Translations under genes and position numbers: made by a program | The notes under the pieces: generated by a model | The model's database searches: none | What the model saw: the letters and a program-made list of their open reading frames with translations, nothing else | What the model was told of the DNA's origin: nothing | In this document: positions 1 through 11,679 of the stretch, piece by piece | Position numbering within the stretch: the stretch's first letter is position 1 | How the letters are laid out: the number at the start of each line of letters is the position of its first letter | Source of the DNA: Sesamum alatum | Lineage: Eukaryota > Streptophyta > Magnoliopsida > Lamiales > Pedaliaceae | Reading direction: 5' to 3' | Length of the DNA stretch: 64,000 nt | Assembly (NCBI GenBank): GCA_034509735.1 | Contig: JACGWO010000006.1 | Span: forward strand, 10,245,001 to 10,309,000

Positions 1-600
1 ATACAACTATCGTTCCTATTTGTAGTACAATATTTCAAATACGGCGGCTAATTTAAAAAAAATGAGGGAAATTTGAATTAGGAACGGTACAAATATATAT
101 CTACCGTTCCTATTTGAGGTACAATATTTCAAATCTGGCGGCTAATTAAAAAAAAAATGAGGAAATTTGAATTAGGAACGGTACAAATATACACCTACCG
201 TTCCTATGTGAGGTACAATATTTCAAATCTGGCGGCTAATTAAAAAAAATGAGGGAATTTGAATTAGGAATGGTACAAATATATATCGACCGTTCCTATT
301 TGAGTTACAATATTTCAAATATGGCGGCTAATTAAAAAAAATGAAAAAAATTTGAATAGGGAACGGTAGGTATAAAATAGTACCGTTCCTAAATGTAGCC
401 CAATATTTCGTTTTGGCGCCCAATGAAAAATTGGTGGGAAATTCAACTACTGGAACGGTAAGTCTACAAACAACCGTTCCAGATTTCAATAGGAACGGTA
501 AATATGTGAGTGCATTAAAACGACATCGTTCTTTATAATAGGAACGGTATTGGGAACACTTTGTCTATTAGGTAATCGTTCCTATTTGTACAACTCCAAC
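1..600. repeat. Left subterminal tandem array of the CACTA element
   Basis: About three to four tandem units of roughly 110-115 bp cover 1-360. Each has a GGAACGGTA / TACCGTTCC inverted pair about 13 bp apart, then a conserved stretch ending in TGGCGGCTAATT. Looser copies of the 9-bp motif continue to about 590. The inverted pairs can fold into short hairpins. This is a classic CACTA subterminal organisation. Confidence 0.85.
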
Positions 601-1104
601 CAATTTGTCCGATATCTCAACATCCGTTAGCCGGATCGACACCATTTTTTAACACGTACAAGGTTATGGATATGAATTGATGTCCAACGGTCGGATTTCC
701 AATCAGTAACCTGGATCTAAGGATGCATCTGTTTTTTGTACGATGAATACTGACCGAATACGATAACTCGAGATCCGCACACCGAAATATTTCAAAACGA
801 CATATAATGTATTCTTTTGTGTGTTATATCATATCTAATGGTCTGATTGGAATTTTGACGGTCTGATTATGCCGTGCAGTACAACAATATAGGATGCTAG
901 TTACATTTGTGAAATACTAACAAACATAAATATACAAAAATAGTTCATATCGTGAATGTGTGTCTATTTTTTGGAAATTATTACAGATTTTTTAAATCTT
1001 TAAACATCCAATTCTATACGTTTATTTAATAAAATAAGTGTTCGAAACATATTTTTTTGTAATTTATATTTATTATCTAAGAAAATAGCAAAAATATTGT
1101 AATA
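601..1104. other. CACTA interior without motif copies
   Basis: About 500 bp of unique AT-rich sequence between the two left blocks of subterminal motifs. I see no open frame with family similarity and no terminal repeats of a nested element. Confidence 0.5.
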
Positions 1105-1440
1105 CATATAGGAACGGTAGGGTGTAGAAATAGGAACGGTAACTTTGTACAGGTAAAGAAACAACGCCGTTTTTCTGTTTGGGAACGGTACCTGTAACAC
1201 TTGCATATTACACGACCGTTCCTAGTAAGTTTATTAAAAGTAATATGTAGTCAAACGTCGTCGTTTTAAAAGCAAAACGACGTCGTTTTCCTTATTAGGA
1301 ACTGTACCTGTAACACTGGGCATATTACATGACCGTTCCTAGTAAGTTTATTATAAGTAATATGTAGTAAAACGTCGTCGTTTTTTCTTTTTAGGGCTGG
1401 TTTTAGGAACGGTAGGTATAAAATAGTACCGTTCCTAAAT
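1105..1440. repeat. Second block of CACTA subterminal motifs
   Basis: Further GGAACGGTA and ACCGTTCC copies lie at about 1110-1225, 1300-1340 and 1405-1435. A roughly 110-bp unit including ACGTCGTCGTTTT occurs twice. The block ends just before the pyrimidine-rich leader of the element's gene, so it probably also overlaps its promoter region. Confidence 0.75.
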
Positions 1441-1459
1441 CCTAATATAAATTCACCCC

Positions 1460-4400
1460 TTGGCCGATTTTTACCTATTTCTGCCTCTCCCTCTTCCCCC
1501 ATTTCTCCGTCTCCCTCTTCCCCCTCAACCCCAATTTCTGCCTTTGCCTCTCCTACTGACGGCCGCCACCACCAGCGCCTCTGTGTTTCCCCCTCCGGCC
1601 GCCCCCCACAGCCTCGTCGTCAGTCGCTGCTGCAAGCTGCCGCCATCCCTCCGCCGTCGTCGTAACAAGTAGGGTTTCCAAAAATCCTACTTTTATTTTT
1701 CTTTTTTCTATTTTTTTAAAAATGCATGTAATATTATGTTGTAATATTTGTAATTTCATGATGTAATTTCTGTAATTTTTGAATACTTAGGGGATTTTTT
1801 GTAATTTCTGTTTAGTTAGGGGAGTAATCTATAATTTTTGAATAGTTAGGGGAGTAATCTATAATTTTTGAATAGTTAGGGAATTTTCTGTAATTTTCTG
1901 GTATTATATTGTAATTTTGTGTAAATTTTCTGTTAAATTTTATGGGATTACTGCTATTATGTTGAAATAATATATGCTATTATTTCTGTAATTTGATGGA
2001 ATATATGTAAATATGATGGAATATAGGATATTATTTTTGTAATTGGGGTATATTTCTGTAAATCTGAAAATTCGGAAAATATGGAAATTTTTAAAATTCT
2101 GGAAATTCTGGAAATTTTTAAAATTCTGAAAATTCGGAAAATATGGAAATTTGGAAATTTTTAAAAAATTTTAAAATATGGAAATTTGGAAATTTTTAAA
2201 AATCTTGAAATTAGATTTTTTTTTCAAATTCTGGATTTTTGAATTTTTTTAAATTTCTGGAAATTTGAATTTTTTCAAAATCTGGAATTTTTAATATTTT
2301 AAAAATCTGGAAATTTTTAATTTTTCAAAATTCTGGTATTTTTAATATTTTAAAAATCTGGAAATTCAAAATATTTAAAATCTGGCATTTTATTTTTTTT
2401 AAAAATCTGGAAATTTAAAATATTTAAAATCTGGAATTTAAATTTTTCTAAAAATCTGAAATTTTTAATTTTTTCAAAATCTAGAATTTTTAATAATTTC
2501 AAAATCTGGAATTTTTAATTTTTTCAAAATCTGGATTTTTTAGTTTTTTCAAAATCTGGAATTTTTAATTTTTTCAGAATCGGGAATTTTTAATTTTTTC
2601 AAAATCTGGAAATTTAAAATACTTAAAATCTGGAATTTTATTTTTTAAAAAATCTGGAATTTTTAATTTTTTAAAAATCTAGAATTTTTAATTTTTTTCA
2701 AAATATGGAAATTTGAATTTTTTAAAAATTTGGAATTTTTAATTTTTTAAAAATCTGAAATTTTTTAATTTTTTTAAAAATTCAATAATTAAAAATATGA
2801 TAATTTGAAGGAATTAGTGCAATTTTAGGGTAAAATTATGGTATTTAGTTTGCATATATATTAAATAAATTAGAAAATCTTCATTATTGAAATAAATTGA
2901 TACTTATGTGTATTTTTTAGATAATGTCTGGTCGGGATTTTCCACCCCGAGGAGGTGGACGTGGCCGTGGCCGTGGCCGCGGTCGCGGCGAAGTTCCTAT
3001 ACCGCCGGCCGGTGTTGCTTCCTAGGATAGGGAAGCAGTTTTCCGACCACCACCACCACCGGCCCCACCGGCACCCGCACCCGCACCACCTGCGCCGGAT
3101 CAGCAGCCCGGTGCGCTACTGCTGCACTGGATCAGCAGCCCGAACCATCCACTACTGCACCGGCCGTCGATCCGGCCCGTCCATGGGCTGCCCCACCACC
3201 ACCACCCCACCGGCCCCACCACCCCCACCGGCCCCACCACTCCCACCACCATCCGTGCGCCAGTACATCACACTCGCCGATGCGAGGTACAATTTATGTT
3301 TTAATTTTTTTTTTGTAATTTAAATTAATATTTTGGTGACATACTAATTATTTTGTAATTTCAGTCGTGATCGGAAGATCCACGAGCGCATGTACGCGGT
3401 CGTGTGAGAACACTATCCCCACCCTTGTGGCTGTTTGCGCCAGGTGCCGCTAGAGCACCAGCATTTTTGATTCGAGAGCTTGAAGGTAACAGGAATTAAT
3501 TTTTCTTAAATACTTTCACAATCTAAGTTAAAAAATATTTATATATATATTTTTTAATACAGATGACGTACTGGTGGGACGCGGACGACGAGTCGATGTT
3601 CAAGATCTTCCATATCTGGGTGGGGAAGTTCTTGAGGAAGAAGTTCGTCCTCGCCAAACAGTCGCTGCAAAAGCCTCTATGGCTGGCGAACGAGGTGTGG
3701 CGGCAACTCCTCCTGTACTGGGCTTTCCCGGAGTTCCAGAGGAGTGCGAGAAGAACAAGGCGAACCGGAACGCCAACCCAGCCGTATCCACTACTGTGTA
3801 CCGCGGGGGATCTGTCTCCGTCGGTATGCACAAGCGGAAAATGGTAAAATATCTAATGTTATTTCAATTATTTATTACTATTAAATTAAAATTGTAATAA
3901 CCGTTTCCCATTTCTTTTTTACAGGAGGAGCAGCTAGGCCGGCCAGTGAAGCAGATGGAGTTATTCTCCAGATGCTACAAGAAAAAGGCCGACGGCGGCT
4001 GGAGCCGGTCGAGGGCAGCGGAGGTGGCGGTAAGTTGTAATTAATAATACATTCTACAGTATTTTTTTTAAATATTTTAAAATTTTCTAATTTATTGTAA
4101 TTATTTTTGCAGGAGATGTTCCAGAAGATGATGGAGGATCATCAGTCTCAGGCCCCTGAGGATCCTGCTTCCGAATCAGAGGCCTCGGTGGCGCAGCAGA
4201 CCGAGCAACAGATGTGGCTGAGTTGCGTCGGGGGCAAGAACAAGGGCCGGGTATTTGGTCTTGGTTCTGAGGCCCTGGCGCTCAGCCAGACTGTTACCTC
4301 GCCAGCGCCAGCGCCTCCGTCAAACATGGAGGGTCGGTTGGGCCGCCTCGAGGAGATGATGGCGGACCTGATGGGCATGGTCAAGGACATGCAGACCAGT

Positions 4401-4490
4401 CGCTCCGGCGCCAGCCCGTCACGGCCTCCTAGAGACCCCACCCGTCCAGACATTGACGAGATGGACGAGGCCGATGGGGACGAAGAGTAA
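1460..4490 (+). pseudogene. CACTA accessory gene, Transposase_24 (TNP1-like), degraded
   Basis: This is the element's own spliced gene, a plant Ptta/En/Spm Transposase_24-type protein. That family accompanies CACTA transposases and is thought to bind subterminal repeats. A pyrimidine-rich leader exon (about 1460-1672) is followed by a 1.2-kb intron. The start codon at 2923 opens an RGG-rich N-terminus (MSGRDFPPRGGGRGRG), then proline-rich sequence. Likely exons are 2923-3286, 3365-3485, 3563-3843, 3925-4029 and 4113-4490, each with GT-AG borders. Exon 3563-3843 holds KPLWLANEVWRQLL. After a frame change near 3740 comes NKANRNANP and then YRGGSVSVGMHKRKM. The last two exons encode GRPVKQMELFSRCYKKK and VGGKNKGRVFGLGS, both typical of the family. 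A stop near 3019 and the frame change show decay. Confidence 0.75.
1673..2922 (+). repeat. AT-rich leader intron with ~25-bp minisatellite
   Basis: Low-complexity intron of the CACTA gene ending in TTTTTAG just before the start codon. From about 2080 to 2800 it is a diverged tandem array whose unit is close to AAAATCTGGAATTTTTAATT plus TTTTC. The clearest run, about 2440-2620, keeps a period near 25 bp. The array has no coding potential. Confidence 0.7.
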
Positions 4491-4659
4491 ATTATGTATT
4501 TTTTTTCTTTTGTAATCAAATCGGATAATATTCGTATTTAATATAATTTTTATTTCTAAATTATGCATTTTTTATATTTAAATATTAATTATATAATCAA
4601 AATATTATTATTAATTTAAATGATAAAACTATTAATATAAAAAAATTAAATCATTAATT

Positions 4660-5362
4660 AGGAACGGTACTTTAGACGGTTCGTATTCGCACCGTACCGT
4701 TCCTATAGTTGACTTTTTCAAGAGACTTACCGTTCCCAATGCCGATGACAAAACCATTCCAACTCTACACGTTAACCATTCCTAAAGACGGAACCTACCG
4801 TGCCTAATTGTACTCCAAAATCAATCCTTTCGTGGTTAGGCTTTCGTTCTGAAGACAATACCAAAAACCAGTCCAAATCGTTATTCCAAAGATTGAGTGC
4901 AAACACCGTTCCTAAACGTCGCGACAAAATATATTCCAGTTATCGGTCCTAATCTCTACAACCAACTGTTTCTAGATGTATTCCAGAAATCATGCTAAAT
5001 TTTATCTACAACATAAACGGACTGTTCCAAACAGAGTTCTAAAACACCCCTAATTGCGCGATTTATTTTCGTTGATACCGTTCCTAATGTTTATAAAGTG
5101 TTCCAAATGCAAAAGAAATCAAAATTATACGTACAAAGGTAATTAGGAACGGTAGAACGAAATAGTGCCAACCACCGTTCCAAAGTAGGAACGGTAATCT
5201 CGTTACCGTTCCTAATAATTAGGATCGCCTCTTATTGCCACGGATAGCCTCCCGTTCCTCAACCGTTCCTAATTGTAGTCCAAAAGGTTCAAATTAATTA
5301 CTTACCGTTCCAAATAATAAAAAAATCGTTCCTGTTACCATCCCAATCACCCCTTTTTTTTT
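4660..5362. repeat. Right subterminal array of the CACTA element
   Basis: At least a dozen perfect or decayed copies of GGAACGGTA / TACCGTTCC lie between the gene's stop codon and the GTAGTG terminus, in both orientations. They mirror the left array. The sequence from 4491 to 4660 is an AT-rich 3' untranslated region. Confidence 0.85.
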
Positions 5363-5368
5363 GTAGTG
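5363..5368. repeat. CACTA terminal inverted repeat (right end)
   Basis: GTAGTG preceded by a T-run. The next three bases, TAA, are the candidate 3-bp target duplication, but the partner copy is outside the window. Confidence 0.75.
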
Positions 5369-5379
5369 TAATACCTTTA

Positions 5380-5490
5380 TTAATTTCTATTAACTACTTT
5401 TCACATGGCATATATTTATTCTTATTAATTACTTTTCACATTATCTATATTTATTCCTATTAATTACTTTTCACATTATACTTATTTATA
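5380..5490. repeat. Minisatellite, three ~36-bp units
   Basis: Three consecutive copies of a unit containing TATTAATTACTTTTCACAT plus an AT spacer lie directly outside the CACTA end. From 5491 to 5995 I see only AT-rich sequence with no gene, ending in an (AT)n run at about 5955-5970. Confidence 0.7.
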
Positions 5491-5995
5491 GTACATATCA
5501 TTTTTTAAGTATATTATATTCTTAATATAATATACTTACTAGATTAAAAATACCACTATGTTATAACAAGGATAAGTAGAAAAATTAACAAAAATTGAAA
5601 AGATTTATTGTTGAGAAATTTTCTAGCATAGATGTAAATGAGAATTGGTTAGATCACTTGTCATATTAAAATAGGTTATATGACAAGTAAAATTAATTAC
5701 ATAAACTGTCAGGTAAAACAAATATTTTGAAGAGTAAAATAGATTAAAAGAAAAATAAGAATAAATTAAATCACTTATGCCTGCAAAAAAAACTTTGGAT
5801 AGTAAGATAGACTAAAATGTAATTTGAGCATTTGAGGTGTAACTATGACGTATATTAATGGTGAAATTCGGGGATTAATTGTGTCATTTGTAATTACTCG
5901 GGTACCAAAATGCTATTAATAACAAAACTCGTATACCAAAATAAATTTTACCCAATATATATATATATATGTTTGAGAGGATAAATTGTGGTTGT

Positions 5996-8286
5996 TCTCC
6001 TCGTTTAATTTTTGAAACAATGTTTATGATGTCATACTTTTAACTGTCTTCTATTCAATATTTAGGTAACGATAAATTAAATTTATTATGTCATCAATTT
6101 ACGAATTATTAATATTATCATGCAAAAAAATATTGATTATATAAGCTCCAAATGATCTAATTTAATTTTAAAAGAAAATAAAAGATTTTGTAGTCAAATT
6201 AGTAGGCATTTTGATAAAATACCATTATTTGTAAATAAAGAAAATGATGATAAAATGACATGTTGTAATAATCAGAACTTGTATCGATTCCAATCCATGA
6301 CATGTTGAAAACAAAATCACAAAATTAAGATAGAAAATAGATGATAGGAAAAAAAAAATTGGATTGACTAAAGAGGAAAATAAAAGTTGTCAATAAAAAA
6401 GTTTTTATCATGTAGCACATAGATTAGCATTCAAAAGTTATATCCTTGTAGAAAATCTTGCTAAATTTTTTTTTTGTCATGATGTGACTTGATTTATTTT
6501 TGTTTGTAAATGCAGATTTAGATATTTTAATTATTAAAGAAAATCTATAAGAACTTAAACAATATGTAGTTATGTGAAAAATCGTAGAAAAGACTACAAT
6601 TCAAAAAAATATTATTGTAAAATTAAAACTGTGTCCAAAACAAAATTAAATCAACCACTTAAAATTGTAGTAATAAAAGAAACAAAGAAGAGAAACTTTT
6701 TTTAAAAGCAAAAGTATAGTGCACTCTGAAGAACTGTTTACCTAAAAGAAAAAAAAAATTGCAATTTGGAGAATATTAGTAAGATAATTTCTAATTCAAA
6801 TAAATGATTAGTTATACCAATTCTAATAGCATAATTGATTAGATGATTTCCTATGATGCATGAACACGGACATAGCGGCATGATGACATGGAAAATTTTA
6901 AATTAGGACATAACAAGGCACTGTAACGGTTATATATAATATTATATATATATATATATTTTAAATTTTTTTATCAAATTTATGCAATATGAAAAATATC
7001 AAGATAATACATAAAATAAACATGTCTTATATCTAAATTTTTAACCAAAATATATGACTTAAAAAATATACATAATCAGTTTATATTAAAAAGTACGCAA
7101 TGAAAAAATTTCTAATCATTCAAATTAGTTAAATTATTGTCACCATCTCTCGATTTTTTTAGTAATTTCAACCAAAACTTTAGTTTAAGAGAAGTAAATT
7201 CTTGTATATTTAGTTTACTCTTTTTTTCAAAACTTCTTAAAATTAGAAAAAAAACCGTAAACGTCTCTAAGACGTGTCGCACACTCCTCCAAAATGTGTT
7301 GGACAAGCCTATTCACCGTGTCCTTTTTTTTTAATTTAATATTTCTGGACACGCCTATGCCGTGCTCGAAGCGTGTTTGAGACATGTCATGTCCGACACT
7401 GTATCGAGTAATTTTTTGAAGTGTCCGTGCATTATAGATGATTTCTAAAATGGTGAGTATTACAAAAAGATTTGCATTTTTTAATCTTATGATTCTTTTT
7501 AGAAGAGTTTGGATTTTAAAATAGAAATGAGAATAATAAAAGAATTGTAGATTGTTTGTTCAAATTTAAATAATAGCTTAATTTGATCATAAAGAAGCTA
7601 GTCGTGTAAATGAATTTGATTGATTGAAAATTGAAGTGAAAAATTGAGTAAAAGACAAAAACAAAAATTATTGTTATTTATTTTAATGTCAATTATTTTG
7701 AATAGATTCTTGAAATTAAGAGAATATTAATGTTTAATTTGAACTTTAGTTTCATAACTTATTAATTAAATTAAATTTTAAATATATAAACTGTAACATG
7801 AATTAAACTACTAAAAGTGAAGTAATTGGCCCAAAAAAAACATGATAACATTTTATAGCAAAATGCATATATAATTTACTAATACCTATACAATCAAAGA
7901 ATCCATTTTTCTTAAAACTTTTCATACAAAAATCAAAATTAGAACCATATATCTCAATAATGACACGAAAATAATTGGCATAGTAACATGAAAACAAACA
8001 AAAGTGAAGAGATATAGAAAAAGATAATAGAGTCAACAAAACTCATAAATCTTGCCATTAAACTCTATATTCATTATTAAGGACATTTCAAAAGAAATCT
8101 TTATAAATTTCAATTCTTATAAACCATATAATTATTACTATATTTATTACTTAAATAAATTAATAATATTAATTATATTTTCAAAAAAAAATTCAAAGTT
8201 TGTAAAATATTTATAATTGCTATAACTATTTTTTTTAAAAAAATAAAATAAATATTAATTATACATGCGCAACGCACGTACACCTT
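5996..8286 (+). mobile_element. Non-autonomous Helitron-like element, copy A (3' terminus lost)
   Basis: The AT-rich noncoding sequence from about 5996 to 8286 is repeated at 12866-14703 and, inverted, at 34037-35902. All copies share the start TCNCCTCGTT and a 3' end with a palindrome built on TGCGCAACGCA followed by CACCTT. In copy B the next bases are ACTAG then T, the CTRR-type end with upstream hairpin expected of Helitrons. Copy A stops at CACCTT, where LINE sequence begins. It keeps about 550 bp (roughly 7285-7835) that copy B lacks. No Rep/helicase gene is seen. Helitron identity rests only on the 3' end. Confidence 0.5.
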
Positions 8287-11200
8287 GACCGAGTTCTATA
8301 CTCTAGTGACTGGACAAAAATCTTCAACACCACTAGAGTCTCTCACCTATCTAGATGCACTTCAGATCATCACCCTCTGCTCATCACATCATCCTTCCAG
8401 GATGAAAGAGGACCTACATCATTCCGATTCCGGAACATGTGGATCAAACACCACAACTTCTCAAAGATGATGGAACAATCCTGGAGACTTCCCATCCAGG
8501 GATATGGGATGTACAAGCTACAATAAAAACTGTATAGGACAAATGACTGTTTGAAGTACTAGAACAAGAACACATTTGGCAATGTCTACGACTGATTCGA
8601 AGAAGCAAAGAGAAAAGCCATGGAGGTAGAGGAACGATTTGACAGCCAATCGTCGGACATTAACCTGATTGACCTGAACAGAAGTAATGCTGAACTAATC
8701 TACGCATTATCACTAGAGGAGGAATTTTGGAGACAGAAAAGCAGTTGCAAATGGTTGGTAGAAGAGGATAGAAACACTAAATTCTTCCACTCCCTGGTCA
8801 AGAAGAAGAGAGTGAGATCCAGAATCCACAGAATTGTCGACAACGGAACTGAAATCACCACTCCAACTCAAATTAAGTTGTCAGCAGCCAGCTACTTTGA
8901 GCATCTCCTCACCACGGATCACACTTCTGGAAATGTGGATACCCTACCATTCATTCTCCCTCATCTCCCTGCTGAGTTGATGGCAGCACTTGTAGCAATG
9001 CCAACAATGGAGGAAGTTAAAGACACAGTCTTCAACATCGATAGAAACAGTGCCGCAGGACCATACAAATTTAACTCGGTCTTCTTGCGAGAGTGCCGGG
9101 ACTTTATCAAACAAGATGTGATGGAAGTTGTCCTTGACTTCTTCCATGGTACTCCAATGCTCCGAAGCTTCTCAGCACTACCATCACAGAGATTCCAAAA
9201 GTGGAATCGCCGCAATCATGGAACGACTTTAGACCTATATCACTCTGTAATGTGACCAACAAGATCCTGTCAAAACTCCTTTACAAAAAGATGGCTCAAG
9301 TTCTTCCCTCCATCATCTCCCGTAATCAAAGTAGCTTTGCTCCAGGAAGACTCATCAACGACAACATCCTCTTAGCACAAGAGATGGTACATGCTCTGGA
9401 GCACAGGAACAACAAAGGGAATTTGGTTATAAAACTGGATATGCAAAATTCTTATACAGAGTGATGACACTCATGGGATTCCCAGCCAGTTTTATGCAGC
9501 TTACGAGGCACCTACTAGAAAACTGCTGGTTTACCGTCTTAGTTAATGGCGATACATGCGGATTCTTTAAATCCAAGCATGGACTGAGACAAGGAGACCC
9601 TATATCGCTAGCTCTATTTATCATTGCCGTTGAAGCACTCTCACGGGGCCTGGAACACCTTTTCCACTGCAACCCAGAGATGTACTACAAGATAGGGAGT
9701 ACCAGTAAACTTTCTCACTTAGCATATGCAAATAATGTTATTTTATTCACTAATTGTGAGGAAGACAATCTAGCTATGCTTATGTCCTTCCTACAGTGGT
9801 ACGAAGCAATCTCGGGTCAGAAGATAAATCAGTTAAAAAGCTCCTTTGTTCCCGGAAAGAAAGCCAATCTTATTGCACAAAGGATAAAGAGTATTACAGG
9901 ATTCTGCCTAAAATTGCTTCCAATCACCTATTTGGCGGCGCCTCTGTACAAAGGTAGAAAGAAAAAAATCTTGTTCGATGATCTTACTGATAGGATCTGT
10001 TCTAAAATTTCAGGATGGGAACACCGCCCGCTCTCATTCGGAGGAAAGTTACAGCTGATCCGAAGCGTACTATCAGCCATGCCTGTCTATCTTCTCCAGG
10101 TTCTCCGCCCACTAATAGGAGTTATTCAGAAAATAGAGCAGCTCATGGCCAAATATTTCTGGGGATCCACTGAGAGCAAAAGAAGAATACACTGGACTAA
10201 ATGGAGAAACATATGTTTTCCCTACGAAGAAGGAGGTCTAGGAATCATATACTTGAGAGAAGTGGTTGAAGCATTTTCACAAAAACTTTGGTGGAGGTTC
10301 AGAGCCAACAACTCCCTGTGGGCCAAATTCCTACTCTCGAAATACTGCAAGAGAAAATCACCAGCTACAGTCAAGGCCAACAAGAATGACTCCTCCCCCT
10401 GGAAGAAAATGTGCCAAGTACAAATTGCAGCACAAAATAACATTTTCTGGACACTTGGCAATGGAGAGGCCGACTTCTGGCAGGACTGGTGGATTAAGGA
10501 AGGTACACTACGGGAACTAAGAGGAAACTACAACCCAACCCATATCCCTGTTAAGTGATCTGGAGAGATAAGCAATGGAGCATTGATAAACTTCAGCAGG
10601 TGATTCCTACAGACCTCATTCCCATCATTGTGGCTATCCCTATCTTCCAGACCCCCCCAAGGCTAGATGCACTGGAGACTCACCACCCATGGAGGCTTTT
10701 CCACATCATCGGCTTAGAATCACATCCGACAATCCGACAACAGCCAGAGCTTCCACCAAATACTTTGGTCTCCTCTTTTGACACCATCTATGTCCATATT
10801 CAATTGGAGACTAGCCAACTCATGACCTGTGGAGAAAGTTCTTCAGCACAAAGGCATTAATCTAGTGTCCATATGTTGCTGCTGCCAAAAAGAGGAAACT
10901 ATTAGACACCTTTTCATGGAATGCAATGAAGTTGAGTTGGTTTGGAGATTCTTTGCCAACAAATTCCAAGTTACCCTCCCACAAACTGCTGCCATACATA
11001 CGTTCTTCATGGCTTGGAGAAGGTCCACCTCGAACAAAGTTCTACTAAAAAACACCATGCCAGCCATCATCTATTGGTACATCTGGAAAGCTAGAAATTA
11101 GACAAGACATGAAGGAACCGTATTCAAACACAACAACATCATCTACAAGGTCCTTGCAAATATCCACCTCCTCCAAAAAAGCAAATTGCTGAAAGTGGGG

Positions 11201-11679
11201 CACCTGTTTGACGACCATTTGGCTGCAAGACAAGTGAAGCTCTACATTCCATGCAAACAGAAACACCCCACCGCTACCATGGTGACTTGGTTGAAACCTG
11301 ATATCAGGTGGATGAAGCTCAACATAGACGGGGCCTCCAAAGGCAACCCTGGCCAATCTAGGGCTGGTGGCATTCTTAGAGACCACTCCGAAAAAGCTCT
11401 GTTCCCCTTTATGGAACGCTGGGGTATGCATCCAACATCCAAGTAGAACTTCGCGCTCTTCTCAAAGGTTTGCAAATTTGCGTGGAAAAAGGGATCGACA
11501 GGATCTGGGTCGAGACTGATGCAGCTATCATTACTAACCTCCTTACTCCTCCCACCAAAGGAGCATGGATGTTTCAACACACTCTTATGCAAATAAAAGG
11601 ATACCTTAGACAGATTGAGTACAAAATCTCTCACATCTATTGGGAAGGCAACCAAGCGGCCGACCTCCTTGCAAATTAG
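8287..11679 (+). pseudogene. LINE ORF2: endonuclease end, reverse transcriptase, zf-RVT, RNase H
   Basis: ORF2 copies LINE RNA into DNA at a nicked target. Visible in order are the endonuclease C-terminus (to about 8520), a linker (8620-9200, with NSAAGPYKFNSVF), RT motifs NDFRPISLCNVTNKI and FAPGRLINDNILLAQE (9201-9464), GLRQGDPIS and the catalytic-box region (9461-10558), a zinc-binding region with CCCCQKEETIRHLFMEC (10829-11101), and a plant-LINE RNase H with LNIDGASKGNPG, VETDA and EGNQAADLLA (11186-11679). It is broken by a frame change near 9200, a 25-bp deletion near 9450 that removes the AYDRVSW motif, a stop at 10556 and further frame changes near 10830 and 11440. The box usually reading FADD reads YANN. 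Confidence 0.9.

Larger units (their letters stand above)
1..5368 (+). mobile_element. CACTA (En/Spm) DNA transposon, left end outside the window
   Basis: The right terminus is seen directly. The strand ends in a T-run plus GTAGTG at 5363-5368, the reverse complement of CACTACAAAAA, the classical CACTA terminal repeat. Inside both flanks the motif AGGAACGGTA and its complement recur many times, as expected of En/Spm subterminal repeats that bind element-encoded protein. Between the arrays lies a spliced gene related to the TNP1-like Transposase_24 family. No TNP2-like (Transposase_21) catalytic transposase is visible, so this copy is probably non-autonomous, unless the left array is internal and more coding sequence lies upstream. 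The left terminus is not in the window, so no target duplication can be tested. Confidence 0.85.

Noticed and set aside
1..360. CRISPR-like regular repeats
   Set aside because: Repeats are AT-rich, about 110 bp, diverged and lack unique spacers of constant length. They are CACTA subterminal repeats in a plant genome.
2955..3323. 122-codon His/Pro-rich open frame
   Set aside because: It is another frame of the CACTA gene's low-complexity second exon and starts after the true ATG at 2923.
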